Under the pieces are notes generated by a model. That model was given only the letters and a program-made list of their open reading frames with translations. It had not been told where the DNA came from and did not search any database. The position numbers and the translations under genes are program-made. From Dugong dugon (taxonomy: Eukaryota; Chordata; Mammalia; Sirenia; Dugongidae): a stretch of DNA of 64,000 nucleotides. Positions 1 through 10,696 of the stretch are shown here, one piece after another (within the stretch, counting starts at the first letter, position 1; each line of letters begins with the position of its first letter). The stretch lies in assembly GCA_030035585.1 (NCBI GenBank), contig CM057472.1:91571601-91635600 (forward strand). The letters run 5' to 3'.

Positions 1-455
1 TGTTGCTTCACCTGGCACTTTTAGGTTATGGAGACGGCTTCTTTCCTTAAGCCTCATGAGCCAATCTCTGCTAGCTTCACACTTTTCTTCTGCAGCTTCC
101 TCACCTCTCTCAGCCATCAGAGAATTGAAGAAAGTAACGACTTTGCTCCGGATTAGGCTTTGGCTTAAGAGAATGTTGTGGCTGGTTTGATCTTCTCTCC
201 AGACCACTAAAACTTTCTCCATATCAGCAATAATGTTGTTTTGCTTTCTTATCATTTGTGTTCACTGGAGTAGCACTTCTAATTTCCTTCAAGAACTTTT
301 CCTTTGCATTCACAAATTGGCTAACTCTTTGGTGCAAGAGTTCAGCCTATCTTGGCTTTCAACACGCCTTCCTCACTAAGCTTAATCGTTTCTAGCTTTT
401 GATTTAAAGTGAGAAACGTGTGACTCTTCCTTTCACTTGAACAGTAAGAAGTCAT
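1..455 (-). pseudogene. Tigger1 transposase, N-terminal part (dead)
   Basis: The reading frame runs leftwards from an ATG at 453-455, the usual Tigger1 start. The encoded region corresponds to the N-terminal helix-turn-helix DNA-binding segment related to CENP-B and pogo; the downstream DDE catalytic domain lies beyond the window. No long open frame survives here, consistent with indels and stop codons. In life the protein would bind the terminal repeats and cut and paste the element. Confidence 0.7.
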
Positions 456-874
456 TGTAGGGTTATTGAACTAATTTCAATATTGTCATGTCTCAGGGAG
501 TTGGGAGGCCTGAGGAGACAGAGAGAGATGGGCGAACAGCCTGTCAGTGGAACAGTCAGAACGCACACAACATTTATCTATTAAGTTTGCCATCTTATAT
601 GCCGATGGTTCATGTTGCCCCAGAACAATTACAATCGTAACATCAAAGATCACCGATCACAGATCACCATAACAGATGTAATAATAATGAAAAACTTTGA
701 AATATTGCAAGAATTACCAAAATGGGACACAAAGACACAAAGTGAGCACATGCTGTTGGAAAAACACATTGACAGACTTGCTTGATGCAAGGTCGCCACA
801 GACCTTCAATTTGTCAAAAATGTGATCTCTGCAAAGCACAACAAAGTGAAGGGTAATAAAACAAAGTATGCCTG
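1..874 (-). mobile_element. Tigger1 DNA transposon (5' part, cut by window edge)
   Basis: The reverse strand matches the 5' part of Tigger1, a pogo/TcMar-type transposon. The terminal inverted repeat begins CAGGCATAC at 874 and is followed by the TA target dinucleotide at 875-876. Next come the conserved leader and the start of the transposase frame. The element runs off the left edge of the window, so its 3' half and second terminal repeat are not seen. Substitutions and small gaps relative to the consensus I remember indicate an ancient fossil copy. Confidence 0.85.
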
Positions 875-1021
875 TACCAAAGTTTGTTTGGGTTTTTGGT
901 AGTTTGCAATGAATTTGGAATTTTACTTCTATTTTTTTCAGTTTTTTGACTGAGTCATTTTGCTCTTCAAAGCCTTGTTTTTTCCCCTTTCCTCTTTTTT
1001 AACCAGCCCTAATAGAAGTTT

Positions 1022-1205
1022 AAACTCTTGACTACTAGTCAAACTGGTGGCGATTAGAACTCACTCAGAGGTGCCTCAAAGACAAGCCTAACCATCTGCT
1101 TCTGAATGGTCACAGCCTTGAAAACTCTATGGAGCATGTCTACTCTACATGCATGGGGTTGCCAGGAGTCAGAATTGACTCAAAAGCAGCTAACAACAAC
1201 AGTAA
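1022..1205 (+). repeat. AfroSINE (AFROSINE1-like), diverged
   Basis: A diverged tRNA-derived SINE copy. The middle block (cagccttgaaaactctatgg), the 'tctactctacatgcatgggg' block and a tail ending in AAC units match the better copy at 24685-24897. The AAC-type tail is the form shared with the RTE LINE in this window. Confidence 0.8.
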
Positions 1206-1265
1206 CAGAAGTTTTAGTTTATTTCTCCCCACTTAATGTTAACTATGGGGGATAAAATGTAGCAG

Positions 1266-1370
1266 TCTTCTTCTGTAAAGTTACAGCCTTGGAAACTCTA
1301 TGGGGGCAGTTCTACTCTATCCTATAGGGTATCTATGAGTCAGAATTGACTGACAGCAGTGGGTTTTTTA
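1266..1370 (+). repeat. AfroSINE 3' fragment
   Basis: Only the body and tail of the SINE are present: the 'gccttggaaactctatggg', 'cagttctactctatcctata' and 'gagtcagaattgac' blocks in order. The tRNA-like head is missing. Near its tail the sequence runs into 'cagcagtgggttttttaatg'. Confidence 0.75.
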
Positions 1371-1617
1371 ATGTTAACTGGTAACGGAGGTACTAGCTTA
1401 CAGGTTTACATCAACTGAACACACAGCCTCACCTCTCCAGCATTTTAATATGTATGAGTTCAAAAAACCAAAGACTTAGTAATTCGAAAATAAATAAATA
1501 AATATAATGCAGTGAGGTCAATTAACTTTATTGGGGTAAAGAAATCTTACACTCAGCTTCTCAAATCTTATCACTCAGACTTTCTAGACTCAACAATAGC
1601 AAAAATTTAAAGACATG
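1371..1617. other. Unassigned AT-rich sequence
   Basis: Short A/T-rich spacer with a few AAAT units near 1488-1504. I recognise no gene or repeat family. Confidence 0.5.
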
Positions 1618-1800
1618 TACCTTTTACTGATCACCTACTATATGCCAACCCTGTTCTAGGTAGTTATTAAAATCTCCATTTTATGAATGGAGAAATGCAA
1701 CCCCTGAAAGGTGTATTGATTTCCAAGGACATAAGAACCTAAGGAGTGGGGGTAAGTTTAGCCAGCACTGAATCCAGTCTTGCTGCATTACAAATGTGGA
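1618..1800 (-). repeat. MIR SINE
   Basis: The sequence follows the reverse complement of the MIR core: 'cacctactatatgcca', a 'ctgttctagg' block, 'ccattttatgaatggag' and then 'ttgatttccaaggac'. This is an ancient tRNA-derived SINE found throughout mammals. It is diverged but collinear. Confidence 0.75.
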
Positions 1801-2052
1801 ATCTAAGCCTAAAGAAGATAAGATTTTAAAGTGCATTCTGCATGGCATAGTCCTGGTGATCCAATTTGGAATAGTGAAGTCAGCTGCTTCTAGTTGCCGG
1901 CTCTATTCTGTCTTATTAATACCCTCTTGTTATTTATGCTTACATACAGCTTCCCTAGTGGATGGTTAGAGCCACTGGGGGACAGAGACCACCTGTAATT
2001 CACCTATGCATCTCACCTCCATGATTCTCACATCTAGAGAAGTGTTCTACCT

Positions 2053-2206
2053 AGGGGCAGATTAGCCAGTAAGCAAGGTATGCAGGGGCTTAATTGTGTG
2101 TATTTACTAATCTGTCATGCACAATAGGTGAAATTGTTCATGACAGATTAGTAAATACGCACAAATAAGCCCTCCATACCTTGCTTATTGCATAACCCAG
2201 CCCTAT
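2053..2206. mobile_element. Palindromic mini DNA transposon (MITE-like, family unnamed)
   Basis: Two arms of about 67 bases (2053-2119 and 2139-2205) are near-complementary around a 19-base loop. The inner 22 bases are almost exact, and the outer ends are more diverged. Eight bases on each side, ttctacct (2045-2052) and ttttacct (2207-2214), agree at 7 of 8 positions. Such an 8-bp duplication is typical of hAT insertions. There is no coding capacity. I do not recall a family name with confidence. Confidence 0.65.
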
Positions 2207-2214
2207 TTTTACCT

Positions 2215-3180
2215 GAAAGGAAAGCCTATGCTAAGTAAATAATTACATTTCCCAAGCTCGCCAAGTAACTGTGTATCAGAATCATGATTACAAACCGAAT
2301 AAGGTGTCTCAGTTCTGCGTTTGAGCCATATGCAGTGTCCTAATGACTCTGAGTACAACGTGACATGGAGCCAGGAGTAAACGGCCCAAGTGTAAATACT
2401 TAATGTGTGGAGGAGCGCTTATGGAAGTGGTAACGTTATGAACCCTCCTAGTAAATCTTTCAGATCCAGTTGCCTTTGCAACTTGCCCCAGGATATTTTC
2501 TGATATTAAATCTAAGAGACTAGCTAGGGCACATATCAAGACTGCCATTCGGCTGTGGCAGACAGCTAAGAGGCTGTTATAACAATTGCTGTAAAACTGA
2601 ATGGAACATCTGAGAAGGGCATGGCAGGGGCATCAGAGATGACAGCTTTGCACATAGCTCCAGCTGAAATTTCCCAAGCACTTGTGGGGAAATGGAAAGG
2701 GAACAAAGTGGCATTTGAGAATAAAGTGCCTTGTGAGCACATTCCATATAGCCAAGCTGCTATGCCTGGAAAAATGCAGAGTCCACTAAAACAAACCTCT
2801 GCCAGTCACCCTTTCAAGCTTTATTGATTTTTATGTGCAAAATAATGACCCATATGAAGATGATAAAGTGATGGAGCCAGTTAATAAGGAGGGGAGGAAC
2901 CACAAGCCACTACAGGGGTTGTAATTAGTGTGGGACTTTTTAAAACTGAGCCAAGAATACATCCAAGCAGGGGCTTCTCCTACTGTGAGCATGTGGGCAC
3001 CAACACACTTTCCAAATAAAGCAATAGTCTTGAGTGGCTTCAAGGACAATAATAGCAAGGCACATTCAGCAGTGAGAGCAAATATTCATCCTTAAAGAGG
3101 TTATACTATATTAACCAAGGGTCCTTTTACTCCACTTTCTACAACTTGTCTGCTGGTGTTTAACATATTCTGCATACCCG
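2215..3180. other. Mostly unassigned; contains diverged repeat copy A (about 2640-3065)
   Basis: No gene is recognised. The segment near 2640-3065 resembles 4700-5180, most clearly around 'caccaacacactttccaaataaagca' versus 'caccgacacgttatccaaataaagca' and the roughly 55 bases after it. A polyadenylation-type AATAAA in the shared block suggests two old copies of one LTR or LINE end. The family is not identified. Confidence 0.35.
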
Positions 3181-3335
3181 TTAAAAACTGGTTGCTTTTA
3201 GGTTGATTCTGACTCATAATGACCCTATAGTACACAGTAGAACTGTCCTATGTGATTTCCAAGGAGCTGGTGGATTCAAACTGCCGACCTTTTGGTTAGC
3301 AACCTAGCTTTTAACCACTATACCACCAATGTCTT
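3181..3335 (-). repeat. AfroSINE
   Basis: Reverse-complement AfroSINE. In plus-strand order the tail block (ggttgattctgactcataat) comes first, then 'gaccctatag', 'acagtagaactgtcc', and the head with the tRNA B-box complement 'ggattcaaactgcc'. It ends with 'ttttaaccactataccacc'. Confidence 0.85.
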
Positions 3336-3531
3336 ATATATAGTTAGGCACTCAATGGATAGGCTCAAATTCAACATCTGGAAAGAACCTTTACAGAGTA
3401 GGATATTGATAACGTCAAACCAATAATTTGTCCCAGATTACACAAATTGGTCTCAGAGTTAAAATTTTACTTTTCTGACTTCAAATCCAGTCTGTTACTC
3501 CCTAGATAGCAAATGATTGCATTACTGGGAA

Positions 3532-4073
3532 TGTCATGGATTGAATTGTCCCTCAAAACTAAGTGTCAACTTGGTTAGGCCATGATTCCTAGTATTGTGT
3601 GGTTGTCCTCCATTTGGTGATGGTAATTTTCCTATGTGTTGCAAATCCTAATCTCTGCCTGTGGTTAATGAGGCAAGATTAGAAGATTAGGGTGGGATTG
3701 TAACACCCTTACTAAGGTCACATCCTGATCCAGTGTCAAGGGAGTTTCCTTGGGGTGTGGTCTGCACCACATTTACCTTCAAGAGATCAAAGGAAACGGA
3801 AGCGAGCAGAGACGGGGGAACTCATACCACCAAGAAAGCAGTGCTGGGAGCAGAGTGTGTCTTTTGGACCCAAGGTTCCTGCTTGGAGAAGCTCCTAGTC
3901 CAGGGGAAGATTGACGACAGGGATTTCCTCTAGAGCCAACAGAGAAAACCTTCCCCTGGAACTGATGCCCTGAATTTGGACTTCTAGCCTAGACTGTGAG
4001 AGAATAAACTTCTGTTTGTTAAAGCCATCCACTTGTGGTATTTCTGTTACAGCAGCACTGGATGGCTAAGACA
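3532..4073 (+). mobile_element. Solo LTR, MLT1/MaLR type (copy 1)
   Basis: A 542-bp LTR beginning TGTCATGGATTGAAT and ending GCTAAGACA. It carries the MaLR-type 3' block 'ctgtgagagaataaacttct', with AATAAA near 4005, then 'gtggtatttctgttacagca'. The flanking 5-mers gggaa and tggaa differ by one base, as expected for a 5-bp duplication. No internal retroviral sequence remains. It is the only plus-strand member of six related LTRs in the window. The 66-codon open frame inside it is not a gene. Confidence 0.8.
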
Positions 4074-4294
4074 TGGAATGAGTAGCAGGAAAACTTAAAA
4101 AAAAAAAAGACCCTAAGGTACTAAGCTACTTAAAAACCTTTGCTTACAACAAAGCATGATCATTTGTTTTGAATACAATGTAAATGTAACATAATTTTTC
4201 CCATATTCCTCTTCAAACCAAATTTTATTATTTTAAAAGACCCATACCTCCCTCCCCTTTCCTACTAGAGAAGCATTATGGCGAATTGACCCAA

Positions 4295-4660
4295 TTTAAA
4301 GAGTCAGGTTGCCATTTACTTGCTTCTTGACTTTGGGTAAGTTGCTTAATGTCTCTGCACCTTCTTTCCTGAGCTGTAAAACTGAAATAATAATAACATC
4401 TATCTTATATTATGAAGATTGGAGCCCTGCTGGCACAGCGGTTAAGGATTCACCTGTTAAACGAAAGGCTGGAAGTTCAAATCCACCAGCCGCTCCTTAA
4501 AAACCCTATGTGGCAGTTCTACTCTGTCCTATAGGGTCACTATGAATCAGAATTGATTCAACAGCAATGGGTTTTGTTTGGTTTTTTAGCTATTGTGAAG
4601 ATTAAATTATATATATATAAATGTCAAACAGGACAGTGCCCGGCACACAACTATTACTGC
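4295..4660 (+). repeat. MIR SINE split by an AfroSINE
   Basis: The left piece (4295-4420) carries the MIR core: 'gactttgggtaagttgctta', 'ctgagctgtaaaactg' and 'aataataataacatct'. The right piece (4589-4660) resumes with 'tgtgaagattaaatt' and 'cagtgcccggcaca'. An AfroSINE separates them. The repeated 'tatgaagatt' and 'tgtgaagatt' flanking it look like its target duplication. Confidence 0.8.
4421..4588 (+). repeat. AfroSINE inserted into MIR
   Basis: Complete head-to-tail copy. It starts 'ggagccctgctggcacagcg', a tRNA-like A-box region, followed by the B-box-like 'agttcaaatccacc', the body blocks, and a tail ending in T-rich sequence. The 10-bp flanks (tatgaagatt and tgtgaagatt) are near-identical, supporting insertion by target-primed reverse transcription. 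Confidence 0.9.
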
Positions 4661-4699
4661 TTTTAAGAGATAATTATAAGTTTTTATATATACACAGCT

Positions 4700-5180
4700 T
4701 TAAAAAATTGTTTCCCAGCATAGCCAGCTTCATTTGGCTTCCCACTTTCAGGAAGGTATTTAGGACCCTGCTATCACAGCAGCCATAGCAGCTGATCACC
4801 AAATGACTCACCTCTGCCAAATGTTTTAATCGTGTTATCTATTTCTGCAAAACATGTAAACTTGTCTGAGCAGGGGAATTTGCTGTAGCATAAGAGCATC
4901 CTGAAGTTCCTCCTCTGCTCAGAACTTAAGTTTAATTTCACATTAAACCATAAAAGTCAAGCAGAATATACCAGGGACTGAAACAAGGGGCTTTGTAGAC
5001 ATTGAAGACATGTCTTTGTGGAGGTGTGAATATATTTGGGCCTTCTGAAATTACTCTAGTGTTCAAAGAGTGTTCTCTCTCTACTCTGCACAGTGTGTAC
5101 ACCGACACGTTATCCAAATAAAGCAGCACTTCTGAGTGACGTTAATGATGATACAACAGGCTGCGCTGTGAAGTGAGAAG
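4700..5180. repeat. Unidentified old repeat, copy B
   Basis: Resembles the segment at about 2640-3065. The shared end around 5099-5180 includes 'ccaaataaagca' and the following 50 bases. An early block near 4715 ('agcatagccagcttcattt') also lines up with 'gcacatagctccagctgaaat' near 2650. It may be an old LTR or LINE 3' end. I cannot name it. Confidence 0.35.
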
Positions 5181-5904
5181 TAAAGCTGGATCGCCTAGTA
5201 CCATTTCCCCTTCCCTACCCCCAACACTCCTACTCAGTCCCTTGCTGCGATCTGAAATGGTAGATGGGAGAGATACAAGGAAGTCAAGGTTATTTGAGCC
5301 TACTAATCAGTTAAATTTGGAATTGTTTGGTGGGGTGAAAACTAGTAAAACATTTCATTAACAGTAATTCAGTTGAGGCCTTCGCTCATTACAATTAGCA
5401 TGGCTCTTAAAAGCTTGGCTTTAAATTTAACAAATATTTATTGAATTCCTCCTATATGCAGTAGACTATTTATTGAGCATTCAGTTCATTTGTTAAGTTT
5501 AATTTCATGTTATTTACTCAACCAAAGGACGTGATTCTAAATAATATAAGAAAAGGATGAATACAGATTTCCCTCCACAATGTTTTGGGTATCCTACTAA
5601 ACATTCTCAGTGCATACTTGTTAATGTCTTGAGTTTCTCTACAATTCTTTGGTAATTTGATTTTTCTCTGGGATGTAGAGATATCTTTGAATGGTGGGGT
5701 AAGGGGTATGCCAGGAGTTCCGTTGTATATAGAATATATTCATATGTTACACATTTATAGTCAATTTTAATGTAGTTATGTACTAACAATTCTGTAAATT
5801 AAAGAAAATGTTGTATGGTGTATACTGATGAGCATAAATAAAAAAATAACTGAACAAAAACAAACTTATCTTCTCTAACCGTGTCCCAGTCATTTACATT
5901 GAGA
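5181..5904. other. Mostly unassigned; short L2-like piece near 5425-5475
   Basis: No gene recognised. 'aacaaatatttattgaattc' followed by 'cctcctatatgcag' near 5429 looks like the reverse complement of an L2 3' end, but it is short. The rest is AT-rich with no visible structure. Confidence 0.4.
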
Positions 5905-6060
5905 TTCATTCTTCATTAATTCATGGATTTATTCCTCAACTCAACAAGCATTTACTAGTTACCTCCAATGTTACAATATGTGTGCTAAGCATTGCTTGGA
6001 CAGAAAGAAAGCCGATGTGATTCATTGTTTCAAGAAGCATAACATCCATTTGAAACCATT
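5905..6060 (-). repeat. L2 LINE 3' end
   Basis: Reverse complement of the L2 3' end. It has 'ttcattaattcatgg' (the ATGAATGA tail reversed), 'ctcaacaagcatttactag', 'gtgctaagcattg' and 'acagaaagaaagcc'. Ancient LINE fragment without coding capacity. Confidence 0.65.
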
Positions 6061-6589
6061 TGATATTTATCATGAAAAATATGCAATTCTGAATTCAGGA
6101 TAATATATAATCCCTTCTGTATTGGAGCTAGATTTATTTTATACCTCATAGTTCAATGCTTTCATAATTGCAGTGTTTTTTTTTTCTTTTAATTTTGCAT
6201 TTAAAAAAAAAAAAAAGAATCCAGGAGTCATATGCAAAAAGAACATATAGTTGTGGATGACAGAAGGCAAATATAGAAATTACATTTGTTCCAGACTTCG
6301 AAAGACAAATACCATCTAAGACATCAATGTCAATGATGTGTACAGGGGGACATGGTCAAAATACAGCCTTGTGAATATTTGAATTTCTGGTTCTGAGTTA
6401 CAACACTACTGTCATTCCCACTTTCAAACCAGGCTGTAGATGTGGAACTGTTAGCTGTCTGGAAAGCAAAGAAACCTGCCTTAGAAACAATGTTTTACAC
6501 TAACCCTTCTTGAGATCATTTTACAATTATTTCCATCTTTTCATGTATTTTTTCTCCTCTTACTTTCATCCTTCTAAATAAGACTTTTT
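6061..6589. other. Unassigned, with T and A tracts
   Basis: A poly-T run near 6176-6186 and a poly-A run near 6204-6217 lie about 20 bases apart. No gene or repeat family is recognised in the remainder. Confidence 0.45.
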
Positions 6590-6960
6590 GTTCTTTCGTT
6601 GTAACAACAAAGCTAGCTCATTGCAGAAAATTTATAAAATACAGAAAAATATTTTAAAAATCAACTATCGGCCCCATACTTAGCCATAAACATTACCAAT
6701 ATTATGATTAAATACTTTTATCTTCATCCTTGAAAATCTTGCAAAATCTCCTAGAATTAAAACAATGTTATCCACGGAGCTTGCTATTTTTCTTTTATTC
6801 ATTATGCTGTGGTAATTTTATCATGCGATGGAAAAGTCTTTGAAAATAGCCTTCTTAGTGCCTGAATAATACTCCATTATTTGCATGTGTCATAATTTAT
6901 GCATTTTAGCAGGAAATAAGTTGCAACCTAAACCCCAGAACACTTTTTAAACATTAAATA
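6590..6960 (-). repeat. Possible old L1/LINE 3' region
   Basis: 'tgcctgaataatactccatt' followed by 'catgtgtcataatttatgca' resembles a motif often seen in antisense old L1 3' regions. The preceding 250 bases are AT-rich and diverged. The assignment rests mainly on this one block. Confidence 0.35.
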
Positions 6961-8290
6961 ACTGTGCAACACATTCTTGAAGTAGATCAAATATAATCCA
7001 CTCTAAGTGCTCTAATTGCCTCAAATATTTTCAGCATTAATTAGAAAAAGAAGAATGGAGATCTAAGAACACTGCTTTTGTACTGCAGCAAGAGTGGGTT
7101 TAGCAGACCCATTAATTTAAATTATTCCTTTTTAGTTCACTGCTGCTGTCTTTTTAAATACTTGAAAGTTCTGTACTACTAGGGTGCTGCTCAGTTTACA
7201 GATTCTTAAAACTGTGGTCTCTATACCCTGGTATTGTTTTCATTTTTGGAGATACATTACTTTAAAATGTATGCGGCTCTAAGTTTATAAAATGTGTTCA
7301 AATCCATTGTCTCATGAGCCGTTTGCCTTTTGTCCTTGATATTAGCTTCTTGGTGTCACTATCATCCGTTGTCCCTTCCTCTTAGTAATGGCACTTCATT
7401 TTTGTACTGATTTTCTTCCTCTTACGTTCATTGCATGCGATTTGAGGGAAGCTAATCCCACCACTAACTCTACAGGTAGCTAACGAGCCCATTCCTGTGG
7501 CCACGCTGCTTAATCCAGGTATTGGCATGGAACCCACTTGGGGACAATGACACCTGTGTAGATGTTTGCTGGCAGCTATGAGAAAGGAGTTTCTTTCCTC
7601 TTCTCCTAAACTACCTAAAGAGATGCACTTCAGGTTGAAAATAATTAAAGAAATAGAAAGTTCCAGGAGCTAAGGGCAATCATGTTGGATCAAGATAGAA
7701 ATAAGTATGCTGAGAAGGAAGCCAAAATCAGGGAGGAAAAGACACAAAAAAGAGAAAACAAGTCCTCTTCCTATCATTTGAGCTGTTGGCTCAAGCTCTG
7801 CTGGCGGACTTTTCAATAATAAGAGCTAATGAATACCTTTTGCTGTTTAAGCTAGCTTGAGTTGGCTGTTTGATTACTTGCAAATTTAATATGCCAAATG
7901 ACATAGACATAGCAGTCTCACTTGTCAAATTATAAAACTGATGTCAGTAGAAATATTACCTGGCTGAGATAATAAAACCTACTAAGTATTGGATCCAGGA
8001 CTTAAATTCTGGACTTCCGAGTGTGATTCTGAAGCTTTATCAACCTGACCACATAATGGATTGCTTGGTTAGAGCACACTTGGAATTTAAAAAATCAGTC
8101 ATTGAAATTGAAAATCGGTAATTACTCAAAGAGATGTTTTCTATTTTTTTTTTTTTTGTAAATACTTCTACGAATGTTCATGAGCCATTTCTTTATTGTA
8201 TTACTAAAGAATTATGCTAATGATTATGTGGCTTCTCTGACCATCAGGAGAAATTGAAGGCAGCTCCTAGACAAATCTGTTTCTCTCCTT
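6961..8290. other. Unassigned sequence
   Basis: No long open frame and no repeat I can name. A faint MIR-like stretch may lie near 7985-8045 ('ggatccaggacttaaattct'). A run of T occurs near 8144-8157. Confidence 0.45.
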
Positions 8291-8650
8291 TTTCTTTGTA
8301 GGAGAAGGAATGGGATTTGGTGACCTAACAGGGTGTTATATTTAACTTCAATAGCTGTGATCCTAGACCTGCTAATGGCCTCTTACAATTTCTATAATCT
8401 CAGTCTCTGCAGGACCAACATATGCCAAACTGAACAAGGTTTCAGAGAGCAGGGATGCTCCCCAGGTGATCAGAATTTCACACAGTCTCTTCCTTCTTGC
8501 AAAGTAGCCATTTGTCTTCCTTTAACTCTGCAGGTAGAAGCAGCAAGCTTCCAATTCAAAGGCACAGGAGTCTTTCTTTATAAACAGAGGCTCTCTGACT
8601 GTGGGGCTTCCTTCCCTGCACCACAGCCAAATTCTTGTAGGCAGTAGCTG
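8291..8650 (+). other. Possible exon-like segment (weak)
   Basis: A pyrimidine-rich run ending in AG (ctcctttttctttgtag, ending 8301) looks like a splice acceptor. A 104-codon open frame follows (8333-8647), in sequence of higher GC than its surroundings. I recognise no domain or known protein in it, and no clear donor site was pinned down. A chance frame or an untranslated exon is as likely as a real exon. Confidence 0.15.
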
Positions 8651-9140
8651 AGAAGCCTAACAGGGCAGAGATGTGTTTTTCTTGCTGGCTGGATTTGTTT
8701 TCATTTAGGACTCAGCTAAAGCAAAGCCATCTATTATTTTCTGCTGGTTTTGGGTGTTGGGTGAGGGAGATGGGTGGGTAGCCCAAGCTTCAACAAAGAT
8801 TTTAAGTCAGGCAATGTCCGTGCTTCCTTCCAAGCCCCACTAGTGCAGTTCTGGGATAACTGGTATTTGTCGTGGATTCCAGTCCAGCCTGGGGCTTTTC
8901 AGCTATTAAGGCCAATGCTCAAAATCTTATATCTATGCTCTTGTTATTTTTTTGAATCTTGTATTTGGTGTTTTGCTAATTCCCCAACCTTTTTTTTTTT
9001 TTTTTAGTTTTAATTTATTGATTCACTCTTTTTTTATTTTATTTTATTTTTACTCCTTTACGATGTTTGGATTCTTCCCTAATCCTTTATTATGAAAGTG
9101 TCTAAACCTACATAAAATTTAGAAGCATTGACCGTGAACA
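8651..9140. other. Unassigned, with poly-T tract
   Basis: Nothing recognisable except a T run at about 8990-9005 and T-rich sequence after it. A 77-codon frame ending in phenylalanines simply reads through the T run and is not a gene. Confidence 0.5.
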
Positions 9141-9144
9141 TCTA

Positions 9145-9245
9145 TTTAAACAAACAAAACAAAAACAGTTGCCATCAAGTTATTCCAACTCATGGCACCC
9201 TCACGTGTCAGAGTAGAACTTTGTTCAATAGAGATTGCTCCAACA
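9145..9245 (-). repeat. AfroSINE fragment
   Basis: Reverse-complement tail and body: 'gttgccatcaagttattcca', 'actcatggcaccc' and 'gtgtcagagtagaact'. The head is missing or too diverged. First of three same-strand copies in 580 bases. Confidence 0.75.
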
Positions 9246-9284
9246 GCTGAATATGCAGAAGTAAAACACCTATATAAACCAAAA

Positions 9285-9490
9285 ATCAGACCCATTGCTA
9301 CTTAGTTGATTCCAATTCATGGTGACCCAGCCAAATAGAACTAACTATTCTTTTGGCTGTAATCTTTATGGAAGCAGATTGTAAGGCCTTTCTTCCACAG
9401 TGCCACTGTGGCGGTGGGAGGGGGGTGTTGAAACACCAACTTTTAGGTTAGCAGCCAATCACAAACTGCTTGAGCCACCCAGGGACCTTA
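9285..9490 (-). repeat. AfroSINE
   Basis: Reverse-complement copy with tail (ttgattccaattcatggtga), the 'gctgtaatctttatggaagc' block, 'ggcctttcttcca' and the head (ttaggttagcagcc, then gagccacccaggg). A G-rich expansion (about 9412-9426) interrupts it. Confidence 0.8.
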
Positions 9491-9520
9491 ACATCTATAT
9501 TAAATAAATAAGTAAATAAA

Positions 9521-9722
9521 CTGAAACCCATTGCCATCAAGTCGATTCCAACTCATAGTGACTCTATAGGCCAGAGTAGACCTGCCCCACAGGGTTTCCA
9601 AGGCTGTAAATCTTTACAGAAGCAGACTGCCACATCTTTCTCCTGCAGGTGCAGCTGGTGGATTCAAACTGCTAACCTTTTAGTTAGCAGCTGAGCATTT
9701 AACCAATGTACCACCTCCTCTA
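9521..9722 (-). repeat. AfroSINE
   Basis: Well-preserved reverse-complement copy: 'cattgccatcaagtcgattc', 'gactctataggccagagtag', 'gctgtaaatctttacagaag', 'ctggtggattcaaactgc' and 'atttaaccaatgtaccacc'. Confidence 0.9.
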
Positions 9723-9820
9723 ACATCTCTATACACATCCTTGAGTTCAACAATTTACAGTTTTCTATATTTATATTGTCATATATTTATCCATCTACCT
9801 ATCTATTCATCACTCAATCT

Positions 9821-9836
9821 TTGTGTGTGTGTGTGA
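9821..9836. repeat. (TG)n microsatellite, short
   Basis: About eight TG units. A short microsatellite between the SINE cluster and an old L1. Confidence 0.8.
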
Positions 9837-9904
9837 ATGTCAAACTAAGGTTCAGAACTCAGTACTCTACATTTCTAAACACTTCATCAGTATTTATAGT
9901 TTGT

Positions 9905-10665
9905 AGCTCCTTTTTGCTTGGTGTGAAATATACGCACAATGCACTGCACAAATCTTACGTGTTCCATTGAGTTTTGACAAATGCATGCATCTGTGTAATT
10001 CAATTCCCTCTTGAGCTATAAAACATTACTTCCACCCTGTAAAGTTCCCTCAGACCCCTTCTCAGCCATTCCTGCTCCCATGTCCTCAGAGGAAACCACA
10101 AGTTTGGCCTAGATTCGATTAGTCTGGCCTATTCTAGAACTTTGTATAAGGTATTATACAGTTGGCCCTCTTGTTTAATGCTTCTTTTACTCAGCCTACT
10201 ACTTTTGAAATCTACCACGTTATTTGTTTGGATTGATAATTCACTCCTTTTCATTGTGGAGTAGTATTTTATTAAATTAACATATTACAATTTGTTTATC
10301 ACTGTCTTGTTAATGGACACCTACTCTGTTTCTAGACTTTGATTATTATTAATACAGCTGCTATGAACATTCTCGTACAAGTCTTTTGGGGACATGTATT
10401 TCATTTTTCATTGAAAGGAAGCAAATACTTAGGCTGCCAGAACTTTTGCCAAAGTTCTTTCACCAAGAGAGAGTTCTGGATGCTCTACATCCTCTCCAAC
10501 ATCAAGTGCTGTCAGTTTTTTCAGTTTTACCTTCCGGTGGGTATGTAGTGCTATCTTATTTTGGTTTCAATTTGCATTTTCTTGACGACTAATGATTTTC
10601 AGCACTTTTTTATATGCTTATTGACCATTTATATATCTACCTTTTTGTAGTGTGTGTTCATAACA
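9905..10665 (-). mobile_element. Old L1 3' region (L1M-type)
   Basis: Collinear with the reverse complement of mammalian L1M 3' ends. The blocks in order are 'gagttttgacaaatgcatgc', 'aaagttccctcagacccctt', 'gcctattctagaactttgta', 'acagctgctatgaacattct', 'gtacaagtcttttggggaca' and 'tttgcattttcttgacgact'. About 760 bp, heavily mutated. The two overlapping 68-69 codon frames inside it are chance frames. Confidence 0.8.
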
Positions 10666-10696
10666 TTTGTCTTTGTTCTTTTGTTTTGTTTTGTTT

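Noticed and set aside
1925-2035. L2 3' end
   Set aside because: Only a loose 'gggacagagacca' resemblance; not enough to call.
3733-3933. 66-codon frame
   Set aside because: Lies wholly inside a MaLR LTR.
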